From Cristatella mucedo (lineage: Eukaryota; Bryozoa; Phylactolaemata; Cristatellidae): 64,000 bases of DNA. Shown here one piece after another: positions 32,501 to 46,218 of the stretch. The stretch spans positions 9,914,001 to 9,978,000 of the forward strand of contig WPIO01000001.1 of assembly GCA_009760855.2 (NCBI GenBank), written 5' to 3'. How positions within the stretch are numbered: the stretch's first letter is position 1; each line of letters begins with the position of its first letter. The notes under the pieces were generated by a model, which worked only from the letters and a program-made list of their open reading frames with translations, was not told where the DNA came from and searched no databases. The position numbers and the translations under genes are program-made.

Positions 32501-35500
32501 CCAGTCTGAGGGAGAAGCCATGAACAGTGCATTCCTTTGCCGAGTCCAAAACGACAAAGAAGCACCAATGAGCAGCTGGGTGCTATGCCTGGCAGATGTG
32601 TGCTGCAGCTTAAGCACAGCATGTGAAAGTGGCATGAAAATGACAGGGTTCTTAGGCTACACAAGACCAATTACCGGCTTTTCAAGTGGAAACCACCTGC
32701 CAAAAATGCAAACGAAGCTTGTTAATAAGTCATCTTATGGAATCAAAAATGGAGTCGCACCTTGTATGCCAGCACCTCATGCACCCATTTGCCCAAGAAA
32801 GCCTTGCATCACACATTACCAAGAAAAGGGAACTCCCCACAGCAACCCACACGGTATCGAGAGGTAGCTGCCAACAATGCTGGCACTGCCTAGGATTGCT
32901 ATCTTATGTCATACCAAGCACTCAACGAATACAGCACAGAAGCTAAAGCTTGCCGACATAAAAAAACACGGAGAAGTGACACATGCAAAACAAGCCCACC
33001 TTCAAAGATGCACGGTATATGTAGATAGGCGGTGATAAAGAATTTTTCTTTTCGATGACTTCACATATTATGACCAGTTGCTCAAAAAGAAAGACGTGCC
33101 GCTCACGTGCCGGCTTCTGCTCAGCACCCGACTTGCTGCTTCCAGCTGCAGTGGACTGTGTGCCAGTCAGTTCGGTGACAAGCAGCGTGTCCTGCAGCAA
33201 CAGCTTTCCCTGGGCTGTCACGTTGCCCTGCAGACAGGGAGAGAACAAGTACCAAATCACTTGAGCTAAGCTGCTAGACCAAGCTCCGGAAGACAGATCG
33301 GCAGCAACTGCTGCTCACACCTGACGACTGCTAGCCTGGAGAAAGTGACCCACATGAGGCAAGGCGAACTTACATCGAACCCTTGCAAACGCCCGACATT
33401 CATCATGTCGTTGGCAGCCTTTGGGACGATATGCATCACCCCCATAGCATCCTCGAGTGAGGTACAGTCCTCACCACAACGCTTTGTCTGCTTGTGTACG
33501 TCCTAGAGAGGCACCAAAAGCAATGTAGAACAAACTGCAAGGCACAAGGAATGTACAAAGATGCACAGCCAATGACTAACGAACATTGAGGTTTATCTCT
33601 TCACAGTGGTATCCACACCACCATGCACAATATTAGCGTGAGAAAGGGTTCCTCAATCCAATCAGCAGGCGAACCAACTGCTAAATGGACGACGACCGGA
33701 GAGAATCAATAACATATGGAGGGCTTGCAATGTTAAGCATGTTGGATGACTCGACTACAGTGATGAAGAGCAAGCGGGCACATTCGGAGTGGACAGAGGC
33801 CGGAATATATGCCGATTCTGGGTAAGACCGGGATGTGAGCAAACAAAATACCAGCTAACCGATATGGCTACCAAATGACAACAGCAAATCACCTGCTTAC
33901 CTTCAGCAGCAACTGGTATTTCATGATTCGCTGAACTGGCTTAATAAGAAGGTCTGGCAGCTGCAACTTATGGTTCAACTTCTTTCTTATATCCTGCACA
34001 AGTTCAAGCATAAGCAGTTATCAAGTGTCTCCTGCGATTGAACCAGAAAAGAAGAGCAGCCCCGCCAGCGATCATACAAATTACCTACCTCAAAAATGCT
34101 ATCCACATACTCGGCAACTATGTACTCCGACTTGGGTTTGTTCTCGCAGTACTTGACATATATATACAGCCGACGCTCCTATTACAATAAGATATCCACT
34201 CAACCGTTACCGATTGTAACCATGTCACCAATGCTAGATATAACAAGCGTGATATAAAGGTGCCTAAACACGGAAAGCCTACACATCCAAGCAAAAAGTG
34301 CCCCTCAGAAGTCATGCAGTACATCATCTTGTCACGAGCTGGTTTGGTCTAGCGGTTAAGGTGCTTGCCCCGACCGAGGTCTGACTGAGGTCGTGGGCTC
34401 GAGCCCCGAGGCATATGTGAAGTGCCTGAATAGAGATTAAGTTCTCTTGGGGCGCTATATAAATGAATTACATATTTATATATTTTTAAGCAGTAGTCGT
34501 GGGCATATCTGTAGCTGCTAGGTGAATGGATGTCAAAAGAAAGCTAACGGTACGTGAAGAGCTTCAGATTGGCCCTGCTTTATCAGGTTCATCTGATACG
34601 GCTAATGATATGGCTCGGGAATGTGACTTTAGGAAAAGGCTCAGATCTGCAATCCATACGTCGAAGTAATCTCATCTGCTAAGACGATTGCCTCATTTTA
34701 GGCTCAGGATTCGCATTGTCAGCATGGCTGTATGTCCTCTTGTCCGATGGCCGTGTGTCCCGAGGATCGGTTAGGAATCGACTAGTGCTAACATAGAAAA
34801 TTGAAGTCAGCCGGTCCGCTGCTGTGCCGAGTCAGCAAGGCTTTGTGTTTACACGGTGAGTCTTGTGTCTATCCTGCTTGTAGGAAGTTCACAGGTCTGC
34901 TTTCCTTTAATCTTGCTTCCTACTTGCTCCACCCCTGGGGTAGTTGTGGGAAAATAGCATTTGCCACAGAAGTGTGAAATGGCCTTCCACGATGCACCTC
35001 CCGCTAAATTTTAACTTTCGACGGTTGCCTTTCTAGCCTGCCTCCGCATCACCTAAATCTAATGTACCGAGCTAGTAGCACCCATTAACACCTTGGAACG
35101 CTCAGATGATTTTGTGGGTCTAGTCGTCCACCATGCTTTTCAAAGCAATGAATGTGTATTTGGTGGGTCTTTGTTATTCGTCCTTCGTGTGCACTTGTAC
35201 CTGCTTACACTGTTCCTGCTGCTTGCGGATGTTACTACTAATCATTTGGTAATGCTTTCTGAACAGCATCTGTAAAGTGTCAAGAGATTCAGTTCTCTGA
35301 GGGCACTATACAAATGTATTAGCATTACTTTTTTATCATCAAAGTTCAATATATTTAACAAATGTAGACAATACCATGAACGATATGAAAATCTTCTTCT
35401 CAATCACATTTTGGCTCGACTATCATAATAGCTGTTTAAAGTGCTGGTGAAAAGCTAATAATAATACATCTGCATAGCATCCTCAGAGACATTAGTCTCT

Positions 35501-38500
35501 TTCTAGGCATTTTACATTTGCTACAAAGCATGATAAAAATGGTTAATCGCAGCATACTCAATGTCAACCAGCATAACATGGTTAGAGGTGACACGCACAG
35601 TGTCAGCATATAAAATATGTTTAGTGACAGCATGCAGTATCACCACGCATAAGCACGTAAAGGACAACAGTAGATTGCTTACATATCGCTTAAACAAGGC
35701 ACCAATCTTGGCAGGATCTCCAAAGTTTTTCTCGATCTCCTTCAGGAATATGCTACAGAACAGAATAAAATGAGTAGCTATAACCCGGTTCATTAAATGG
35801 ATATCATTATACGTGGCTCTACGAGCAACACTTACTCTCTATGAAATTCGTAGATTTGGTGAATGTTGCCAAAGACGATTTTGTCTTTGCCATGCATAGC
35901 TTCTGGCAAGTCCATCGCCTTCAGCTCTTCCATGTAGCCCTTCAACAACAATTTTCAAAGAGTCAATATAAGTAACATATGGTATCACTGCCAAAAATGG
36001 GAGCTCGGTCACAACACGCACATAGGCAAACATGCCCAAGAACATACGTTCATACGGGCTTGGTCAAAAAGGAAATAACAAGCACCTACAGCAAGAGGGA
36101 GGTAGGCGGCCGTAGCTGCCCCGGCAGAATGTTCGGGGAAATCTCAAAGGCAGAGGTTACCCTGCAGTGGCCAGTGAGCAGCCGCAAGGGGCCAGATCGT
36201 GCCACTGTCTTTTTAAGTATTTTGTTGGTGCAGTGTCATTTCTTATAAAGCACAAAGGTGAATGCATGCATGTGAACCTCGCGAAAGACCAGATAGAAGG
36301 TTGGCCTCCGTGCTCTGAACCACATATGCATCAGTGAGCAGCTGTTATATTTTCTGTTTGGAATTAATAAATGAATGCTGAAGAACGAGTCATGTCGACG
36401 GCAGATTCTCCACAGCTGCTTGTTTCACCGATCGGTTATACCGAGTGCTGCTCCGAAACAATGGGTGCATTGCTGCCGATCCTTTACCACTGCTAGGCCA
36501 CAGAGCCATGTAGCCTTGCTCCCGAGCTGCCGTTCAACACATGGTAGCACGAAGCTTGTACATAGGGGTGGGTGGGGCAGGGGCATGCACAGACTCGGTT
36601 CAAAGCTCAATGTAGCACTGATCTTCGTCACAAAGACGAATACAGCCACCACAAATAGGAAGTACAGCAAGGCGTGTGAATAATACAAATGAACACATAC
36701 CACAGTGCATTAAACTTAAAAAGTTAAACTTAAAGGCTAGCTGATTCAACGGTCTGATTTCTATACCAGCAGATGCACTTAACGACTATCACAACCGCTT
36801 AAAGTGGGCAATAAAGAACCACCCACTGCATGACTCGGAATCGCGGCACACACCTGGCAGAAAACAAGCATGGAATAACAAATAAGACGTAAACTTGGGA
36901 CAACAATGTTCACAAGACAATGGAGGTTCTTTCTCGAACAGCAGCTTTAACCTCAGATCCAGAGTGGCATGTACCTCTTACAGACAACCGACAAACAGTC
37001 TATCTCACTCATAACTTTAGCTTGGCTGATTTTGAACATGACAGGGCTAGCAGGGTGTATAGAGTAAGTATTATCATCCATCGGGGGGGGGGGGGTCAGC
37101 AGGGCTTAGTACTGCTGCCTAACCAAATGCAGTGAGGAAACAGGATGCAAAGCTAAATGTGACAACAGAGCGCAATGTAGCCGAGCCAACTGGATTACTG
37201 ATATACATCAAAACAAGACCGCAATGTGACAAAAAGGAATAATGCTCACCTCTACAACTGATCCCAGGTCTTGTACATAGACTCGTTCTGTGTCTAGTAA
37301 CTCCTGTAGGATGTATCTACAAGCAAAGAAATGAAGTGACGACAATGTTACAATATCCTTCCAAAGCAAGAGTAGAAAGAAAGCTGGCATGGAGACCATT
37401 TGCCTTCGGGGTCTTAACCCAAAGGTAAGATGCCTGCTCTTTGCAACCCATGTCCTAGGTTCGAGACCTGAAACGGGCGATCCTTTATTACCAATCGCGA
37501 GTGGTGGCGATAGCCGGAAGGCTCTTCTGCTGCTATAGAAATGAGGCTGTTGAATCAGCCGGCATTTTACCTGCTACAGCTACCACTGTTGTACAGCATT
37601 AACACATTCTTACAAGCGGGTAGATATGTTCACGCTGAAGAATATCAGCATCAAAATTCCTAAATTTTCACATTAGAATGTGGCTGATTACAGCATGGCA
37701 CCGCATAGCTCATGATGGGAGTACACAAATCTTGGAAAAAAGTGTAAATATATCGACACAAAGAGGGCATCTGGAGCCTACTGTGAAATGTGCCATTTGT
37801 GAATTAGACGGACATGGCCCACATGTAATGTCACATAAACTAAGAAGGTAGCACAATTCCTAGAAGAATACATGGCAAGCCAATCGGCAGTAAGTCATAA
37901 GAGCAACCGGGCACTAACGTGCAGATAAAAGCACCAAATGAGGGAGCCTTGAGCTAAGACAAAGCAAATAGCCACTATATTCTGCATGACAGCACATCAT
38001 ATGCTAAGTGCACCAACGGCTCTGACGATGAACCGAGCTGAGGGAAACACCCACTCATTGACTCTGCTGCTATGCAATATCGGGATGCAGTCAACACCAG
38101 GAACAGGTTATAAGGGCTATGGAGAGCAGTCTGCCGAGCAATCTGCTCTACTTTGCATTTGCAGTCTTAAACTAACTTAAAGTACGAAGAGGACGAACCA
38201 TGCTCGTGACATATTACTACCACCGAAGGAGATACAGGCAAAGGTTAACTACAATGCAAGGCTGCCATTTTAAAGATAAAAATGAACTGATAAGTTACAG
38301 GGTGGGAGGGGGTATGTGAACGATAGGCAAGTCACTCATCTGCTAATTTAGCAACACCAAGTCCACGTGTTGGTCTGAAGCACGTATCTCCAAGCCGTTG
38401 GTTCGAACATTTCCAAATGATCATTACTGGCAACTATTATTATGTCCTAGCGGGGTTCTTACGAGCAGTGTAACCAGTTCGGTTAAAAAGGCCTATGCTA

Positions 38501-41500
38501 CTAGGGTTATCGGCAACTTCAAGAAACCAGCGAGATCTGCCATGGCAGGATCAGACATACGTGTTCCAAAGAAAATCGCATGTTACATATCAACACACCG
38601 ACTTTCAGATAGCTTCACATCACTGGTAAAGGAAATGGTAATGCAACTGGCATGCTTAGAAAGTCACAGCTAAGCCGTTTATAAATAAAATAAATAAATA
38701 CTAGCTGATTAAACAGCCTCTTTTTGTATAGCGACAGAAGAGCCTTTACGGCTATCACCACCGCCTGCAATGGCGATAGAGGATCGCCCACCGCAGGAAT
38801 CGAAACCACGACCTCGGGACCGAAGTCGTGAAAGCAAACGCCTTACCTAGTGTGCCATCACGGATATGGCAGTGCCAAGCGCACGACAGCAGATAAAAGA
38901 AACCAAATACGAGAACAAAAACCAAGGATTTTACATTAAAAAAAAGGGTGGCTTTGCCATGGTGGATAGCTACTTATACATAGCTGGTTTTCAACGATGG
39001 GCTAGGATTAAGGGGAAAAGTGACACATTTTCATACTATAATCCTTTCCACACATGTAGTGCAAGCCAACAAATGCACACCCACAGTTTCAAACCCAACG
39101 ATGCTATATTTTATGGGCCAATTCGGTGCCACTCTTCTACAACGGCACTCACCCGCGCTTGACTTTGCACTTCTCTATTTCGTCGGTATTGGACTGGCTC
39201 TAAAGAAGAGGCACAGTTTCTATTAGAAATAAACAAAACTCTTAGCAGGCAGTGTACACATTACACATGCATCACCACCACTGCTCGTGCGACTTATGGC
39301 CGCTCACCTCATCCGAAGACTGAATCTGAGTAACTGTTTCGGCAGAGCCAGTGGCTGCCTCACCTTCAGGGTTGCCCGACAACGAGCCGGGTAGCGAATG
39401 AGAAGGGGAACTTTCCTGCAATGCAGTGCACCAGCACATTAGTGCTCATTGAACGCACGTGTCTCAGTAAGGAATCACTAGCAACAGCAGCAGATTCAAA
39501 TGATTGGAACTGTTGTGGTAGCAGGTATATGGGGAGCAAGTGCTGACACGGTTCGTGCATCTGGATGTGACCTGGGTTTAATGGTACTGCCATCGATAGT
39601 CGCCATAAAACGTCCACAGGCACACACCTGTGGATGCATACACCACTTTATACATTATATCACGTTATACATTGCTCCGTGCACCACAAAGCAGCAAGTG
39701 TTGACTAACGCTGCTGAACGACTAGGAACGGTGAATGGAATCTTTCCACTTAGGAAAGAGGTTTGTGGCAGTTTTTGCAAGAGCATCAGGTAGGGATCTT
39801 TCCACTTCAGAAAGGAAGTTCGTGGCATTTCTAGCTGGAAAATCAGCTGTAAAGGATAAGGCATGAAAAGAACACAGAAGCAGGGGAGGAAGGAAAGAGT
39901 ACAGAAGCAAGGGGATGGGATGAGACAGAACACACAAGCGAGGGAGGAGGGGATTGGGTGGGGTAGGAAAGAACACAGAAGCAAGGGATGGAGGAAAAAA
40001 TAAAGGAGCATGGAGTAGAAAAGAACACGGCAGGGATGAGGAAAGAACAAAGGAGCCGCAGGTAAGAAAAAAACATTCAAGCAGAGGGAGGAGGTAGAAA
40101 AGAACACGGGGAGGTAGGACAGAACATTCGAGCACGAGGAGGAAGTAAGAAACAACTTATGCTGGACAGGGTTGTGCTGTTTGGTCTGGCTGTATCGATG
40201 GCAAAAAGCATGTAAACAGAGTGCCGCGGTTGATTGCAATTTTCCATTTGTTCTTGGCTACTACTCATACGGCACATATTGTGAGTCGGGAAAAATTGCT
40301 GCAATAAGAAAAAATCTCCAGGAGCCTGGCACACGTAAGGCGGGGTGGACACAACATTATGCAGGGTGGCAGCACATTAACACACCATCTTGCAGCACAA
40401 CACGCACATACTCAGCTGTGGTGTGACCTACCGCATCTGCTGCTCCAGTCTCTCCCTGGGTCGCTGCTGGTGCTGGCGCGAAGTGGGACTGAATTTCCAT
40501 CGGCGGTGGCATTTCCAGTTCGTCCTCCGTGTCCTCTCCAGCGTTCAAACTCTGATTACTGCTGACGTCCTTCAGCCTTGCAGCAGCCTAGCAGAAACAG
40601 TCCCATGCTGTGAGGTGTTGCTGCTACGTCCCTGTGCCGCCGATGGCTTAGCTGCCAGAGCCACTGTGAGTGGCTGTCCTCGGCGGTCACTCAGGCTACA
40701 CTCAGACGCCTGGTCTCAGCAGCCAGACTCGGCTGCACACACTGACAAGCCCATCCAAGGAAGAAAATCTGCACTAGCCTCAGCAGTAATTAATCAGGAC
40801 TAATTGCTGTGGAATGAGGAAGCCAGGGCAGAGACATGACAGTGCAAGTACATGAGGGGGGGGGGGACAAAAGCAGCTGGTGGCTGCAAGGCCCGAGTGC
40901 AGTGGCCAAACCAACTTCAGTCAGCCATAGGCCAAGGTAAGGGCAGCAGCAGCAACAACTGCAAGTGGGTGGTGACACTGCACTCGGAGCAGCACCGGCT
41001 TAATGCAGATAGAGCGAAGCTAAAAGAATTACTGGCACCCACAGTGCAGGTAACTTCTGAGTACATGGGCAGGCCGGCTAGCCAATCCCATTTGCCACCA
41101 TTTCTGGCAATTAAAAAACCCGACCCAGTAGCCTGCAGCTTCCGAATGTGAGGCTGCCAGTGCACAAGCAAAACGGTGGATAGATGCAGCAGCGGGTGCG
41201 AGGAGATCGCTTCTCTCACATCGGTTCTCAGAGATACGCTTTCGCTGGGGCAAGCAACAGCCGGGCCGACCAAAGAAAGTGAAGCACGGTTGGCAGCTAC
41301 CCCTTCATTGCTGGGCTGACCCTCCGACTTCGGTAGCCCACTAATTAGCTGGAGGCACAAATGTCAGCCTGTCCTGTAGCAAAATCGAGAAGGAAATGGA
41401 CTGGCACAGTACAGGTGCCAGCTAGCCGGCCCCCTCGACAAGCCAGCGAAGACAGCCAGGAAAGAGCAGTGGCAGACCAGCAGTTCTGCTGCACAAAGGC

Positions 41501-44500
41501 ACGGCAGTACACTCAGCTGTCAGTGGATAATTGGAGCTCAACCGGCCGATCGACCAGCAACCAGGTGAAGAGTGGGGCCACCGAGCCCGGATCAAGGTCT
41601 CCTCCGACCGCAGGGTTTGGTGAGCAATTGGGGCAGGGTGAGGAGCTGACCACCGATGAAGGCAAACGGCAAAGTGCTGGGAAACGTCTACTTCAAAAGG
41701 TGACTTAAGCAAGAAAATAAAAGTTGCTCGTACTATTATGAGTGAATGTGCCAACGTATCCGTGAACGCACTAGTTACATTTGAATCGAAGCAATGCATT
41801 CACGGGCCGGAAAAGGTAACACTTGAAGGTCCTCTCCCATCTGTGCCACATGCAATTTATGTAGAGGCAGTGGGTGCACACCTTTAACAAGAACCTATGG
41901 GCAGTATTTCTGCAGCTGCTTCTGTAGGCACAGGTGAAAACCTGAATAATCCAATGTGCCCACATTACACCATATAGTTTGCCACATCTTGCTAATTTTG
42001 TAAATAAACAAGTAAGAGTGGAGGCACTACCGTGGTAAGAGCTCAAGGCAAATCCAAGGGGTGATGTCAGCTCACCGCTGGCACCAAAAAGTGCAAGCTG
42101 AAGAGCTGCCGAGTAAGTGGCTGCTAGAAGCAAGGATAGGAAAAGGAATCCCACCGACTAGACCCATTCCAAGTGCGAGTCAGAAGCAAATCCAGCCATG
42201 CCGGGTCAATCGATTATGTCAGCAGCCACAGGCTCCATTGGCAATCAAGCTTTTCATGTAGGAACGATGCTGCAGAATTAATAGATGGCATTTCGCCCAG
42301 CAATTGGCCAGCATGCAGCAAGCAGGTCTGCGATAGACAGACTGGGGCCATTGCTCAAGGAAAGGAACACTTACGATGGTTCTGCGAGCGGCAGCAGAAG
42401 GAGAGCAAGGAGAAGATGTCAATGATGAGATGGGCAGGAGAGGGTCGCTTGCATTCGCTCAGATCTGTGAGTGCGCACGGCAGCGAGAGGCAGAACCGAT
42501 CGGGGGTACACCAGCAAGTACCATGAGCACAGAGTCGGTATGAGAAAGTGCCTGTGCATACAGGCCCGCCACCATTAGCTGCAGGCGCAGGCTTCGAGTG
42601 GGGGCCCTGTGGGTGCCGGATACTCACGCTCCTGCGCGACGAACGTCGCGCGGGCTTTGCCCCCTGAAAGACGTAGTCAGCCCAGGGTGAAGGTAGCAGT
42701 GCATAAAAGTTGAGCGCACATAAACGGCACTAGTAAAGCGCTACTGTACCCCTCTCTTCCCCATTCAAAGAGCCAGCCACCTGTCAGCAAGGTAGGCCAT
42801 ACACGATCCAGCAGGCTAGCAATGCCCGCCTGTTAAACAAAAGTGCAAATGCACCACGGAAAAGTCAAACGGCAGGCAGCAGACAGATATTGACACTCAG
42901 TGTGGTACATCACGTTTAGAGGAACACTAAACAAGAAAGGCACAGGGCAAACACGAATGCCAATGCAAGGGCTTACACGTGCACATGCAAATAGGACCCG
43001 AACAGTTTTCACCAGATGTTCCTGTCGACTAAGAAAAGACATGTCTTGGCTGGTATCCGGATTTGAGCCCGGGCCTCTGGTATCATAGGCAACATAATGT
43101 AACGTATTTACTCCTGCAACTAAACACATCCATTTATGCACCGGAGTTTTTTTGCGCACTCCAAAGCCTAAGCAGTTTTCGGTGCGCATGCGAGAGCCAA
43201 CAGACTTGGATCTCATGCAACAAAGAGTGAAAAAGTGAGAGGCATAGCTGAGTCAGGAAGGCAGTCGAGGCAGTGTGGAAGTAGCAGCTCATGAAGGCCG
43301 GAAAGGATGTGTCACAGTCGTCAGCAGGAGAGAAGTAGTCGTTTCAGGCATCTTATCAACAGCTCCACTCCAACACACAAGAGCAGAGCGACTGCACGGT
43401 GCTGTGACACTCCAAGTTCATCTGGGTATCTGTCAGCTTTTGCAGAAAAATAGTTTGAGGCTGCACAACAAGGTGCTCTGACAACACGGATGGCTCAGTT
43501 CTATAAGATACGAGGTAAAAAGAAAAGAAGAGGCACATCTGTATGTTCATGCACTAGGTGACTGCATCAAACTGGAAAAAAGTGTAGCACGATTGGGAAT
43601 CAACAGACAACGACAAGCTGGCAGAATATCTTCGAGGCACGACATTTAAGCACCCCGCTTCCAGTGGGTCACAAGAGGCAAGGTGCATTTGCCGACCATG
43701 GGCTAGCAAGATATCAGTGAGACAGCACGCAACGATCTATCCACATTATCACCTGCTGTCGCAACGCTACGACAAAGGGTTTGTGGTGCGCAGTCTACGA
43801 GTGACTGCGAATTACTTCTATCTGGAGGAGCGACAACAATTCATCAGGGCCACTCATCGCGATATCGTGTGTATGGACCGCGCACACCGACTGCCAAGGA
43901 CCGGCAGCCTCGGTGAACTTTGGCGTGCCAGCTCGATGCCTGAGCTAGCGTTCGCGATGGCAGAAATGCAAGCACAAATTATTCCGCACACCAGAACGAT
44001 TGGCCTACCGAGCCAAGTGAGAAACGCTGGGTCTGCGATGGTGCGCTCACAGCCGATGCGGCCGCAGCCGGCAGGGCTGCAGGAGCAAAGGCAGGCTGCA
44101 ATGCAGGAGGCAACGCCGGTGGCGGGCACGGAGCTTCGGCACTTTCGGCCTTGTCCAATCTGCCAGAAGTGGCCTTCTTGACGTTCCCCTTTCCCGGCAG
44201 CCAGCGTCTGCAAAGACCGAGCAGAAAGGGAGCCCCTAGATGCCCGGCAGGCATGCGCACATGCAGGCGGCTCGGTATGCAGAAACGTCGGCAGGCTAAC
44301 AAGCATGCTGTGTGACGTGTCAGAGACTGCTGAACTCGTCGCATCGAGGCAATGAGCCGATGCAAAAACCTGCTTGAGTGCCATTGTTGCTGCTGCCGCT
44401 ACTGGCAGGGGGGGGGGGGCTGAGCAGGCAAAGCTTGAGTGCTGCTTGGGTCACCTGCAGCAAACGTGAGTAACCCAAATAACAAGTTTGACAAAGGATC

Positions 44501-46127
44501 ACTTGTAGTCAAAATAATATCGATAGCGTCTAATGACGACTGTCTGCCGGCCGATGCAATAGTCATGATGCTGCACGGCGAACCAGAAATGCTACGGCAT
44601 TTGCCAGTCAACGAAGATATGCTGAATTTGCAAGTAGCAAAAAACTTTCTCAAATTGAATGACAATAATAGCAACATACTAGCTATCGGCAAACCAAGAG
44701 TTACTCAGACAAAGGAAAACAAAACCCTCAAAATGGGCTTAGCCAGCATATTTCCTTCAGCCATTGAACGAAATTTGGATGTCCTGTTCCAAAGTGACCT
44801 TTTCTAGGCTAACATTGCAAAATTCGGACCTGTTCAGACAGAGCTACTACATCCAAGTTGGTCCATGCATTTGTGACATTCTTTCTCAACTTCTGTGACT
44901 TACTGATGCAGGCATTTGCAATCAGGTGCATACAGATGGTGCAAAACTCAGCACCAAAAGCTCGTCTGCCATGAGCAGCATTGTTGCTACACTACACCAC
45001 TTCGGACCGACCTGCACTGGTTCCCAATCAAGCAGCGTATCGACTTCAAGGTTCTGTGACTCACTTTAACGTCCCTCCATTCTCTGGCTACAGCCTACCT
45101 ATCAAGATTACTCCACAATCAAGCTAGGCATCGTACCATCCAAGCTTCTGACTCAAAAATGTTTGGTTGTGCCTTGAACCAACCCCAAATCTGGTGAAGA
45201 CCATGCCATTAGTTTGTATATTCCCAAAGCCTGGAACTCACCCCCGACTGATGTTAAAACATCCTTTGACTCAACGACAATTAAAGAGAATCAAAAGACA
45301 CACTTCTTCCCCACAGCATTTGCCAGATGCAACAGTCTGCAGCTTGCACCACGACAACGGCGGCAGGGTTTCAAGGCTGTTGGGTTGGCTTGGCATGCCG
45401 GTAGACACAGTTTAGGTAGCCAATGGGGAGGAGGAGAGGTGCTCGAATTGCACTACATAAGACTCTTTCGGATGACTGTCTTCCCAAAGCTAGGGGGTTG
45501 GTGATCCTATATTCCTATATTATAGAGCAGGCAGCTTGCACTGCCAGAGCATTGCAGTGGAGATGGGGGGGGGTTCATGAGGCACATGCATTAATAGATT
45601 ACAGGTATGTGCCTATACATACAGGTAGCATAGTGAGAATCACAACAAAACGTATGACATGCCGCATAGATCACTTTTTGCTTGTCTTCCATGAATACTG
45701 ACATTAATCAACCAAAGCAAGTCACAACTAAAAGGTCAGAGCTGGATAGTGATGAAAGCCATCCAGCCGAGATACAATCATATATAAATGAGCTAGTCAC
45801 CAATCACTCTCCCACAGGGAAAGGAGTAGGGGATGTATTAATAATGCAATGGTAGAAATCTCCATATGCATCCGAGTTAAGACAAGCGATACCCAGAATT
45901 AATTGATATGCCGCACACAGTGGTACCCACAAACTGGATCAATAATCAAAACATGAATCGATAAAAAAATCAGCAACGAATTGGTCTAATTTTGGCGCAC
46001 AGGGTTGCTTATGAGGCATTTAAGCATACAGTCTTTGTGTACATCCATCAGGAGGAAAAATGACTGCCTTAGTAGATAGACAACATGTCTAAAGTCCTGT
46101 GCCTGCACGTGCACACACAGAGGATAG

Positions 46128-46218
<91 letters not shown>

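Noticed and set aside
32286-32867. 193-codon plus-strand frame in a Trio intron
   Set aside because: No family resemblance, codon use typical of noncoding DNA, and antisense to a gene with well-supported exons on both sides.
34335-34410. Genuine tRNA genes at the tRNA-like heads
   Set aside because: A and B boxes are present but acceptor stems do not pair cleanly, and each head is fused to a repeated SINE body or tail.
39655-40239. 194-codon Leu/Ser/Phe-rich minus-strand frame
   Set aside because: Polypyrimidine strand of a purine-rich minisatellite; low-complexity translation only.
43717-44181. 154-codon plus-strand frame
   Set aside because: Its second half is the antisense of Trio linker exon 44207-44009. 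The first half ([20 protein letters not shown]) looks protein-like but matches nothing I can name.
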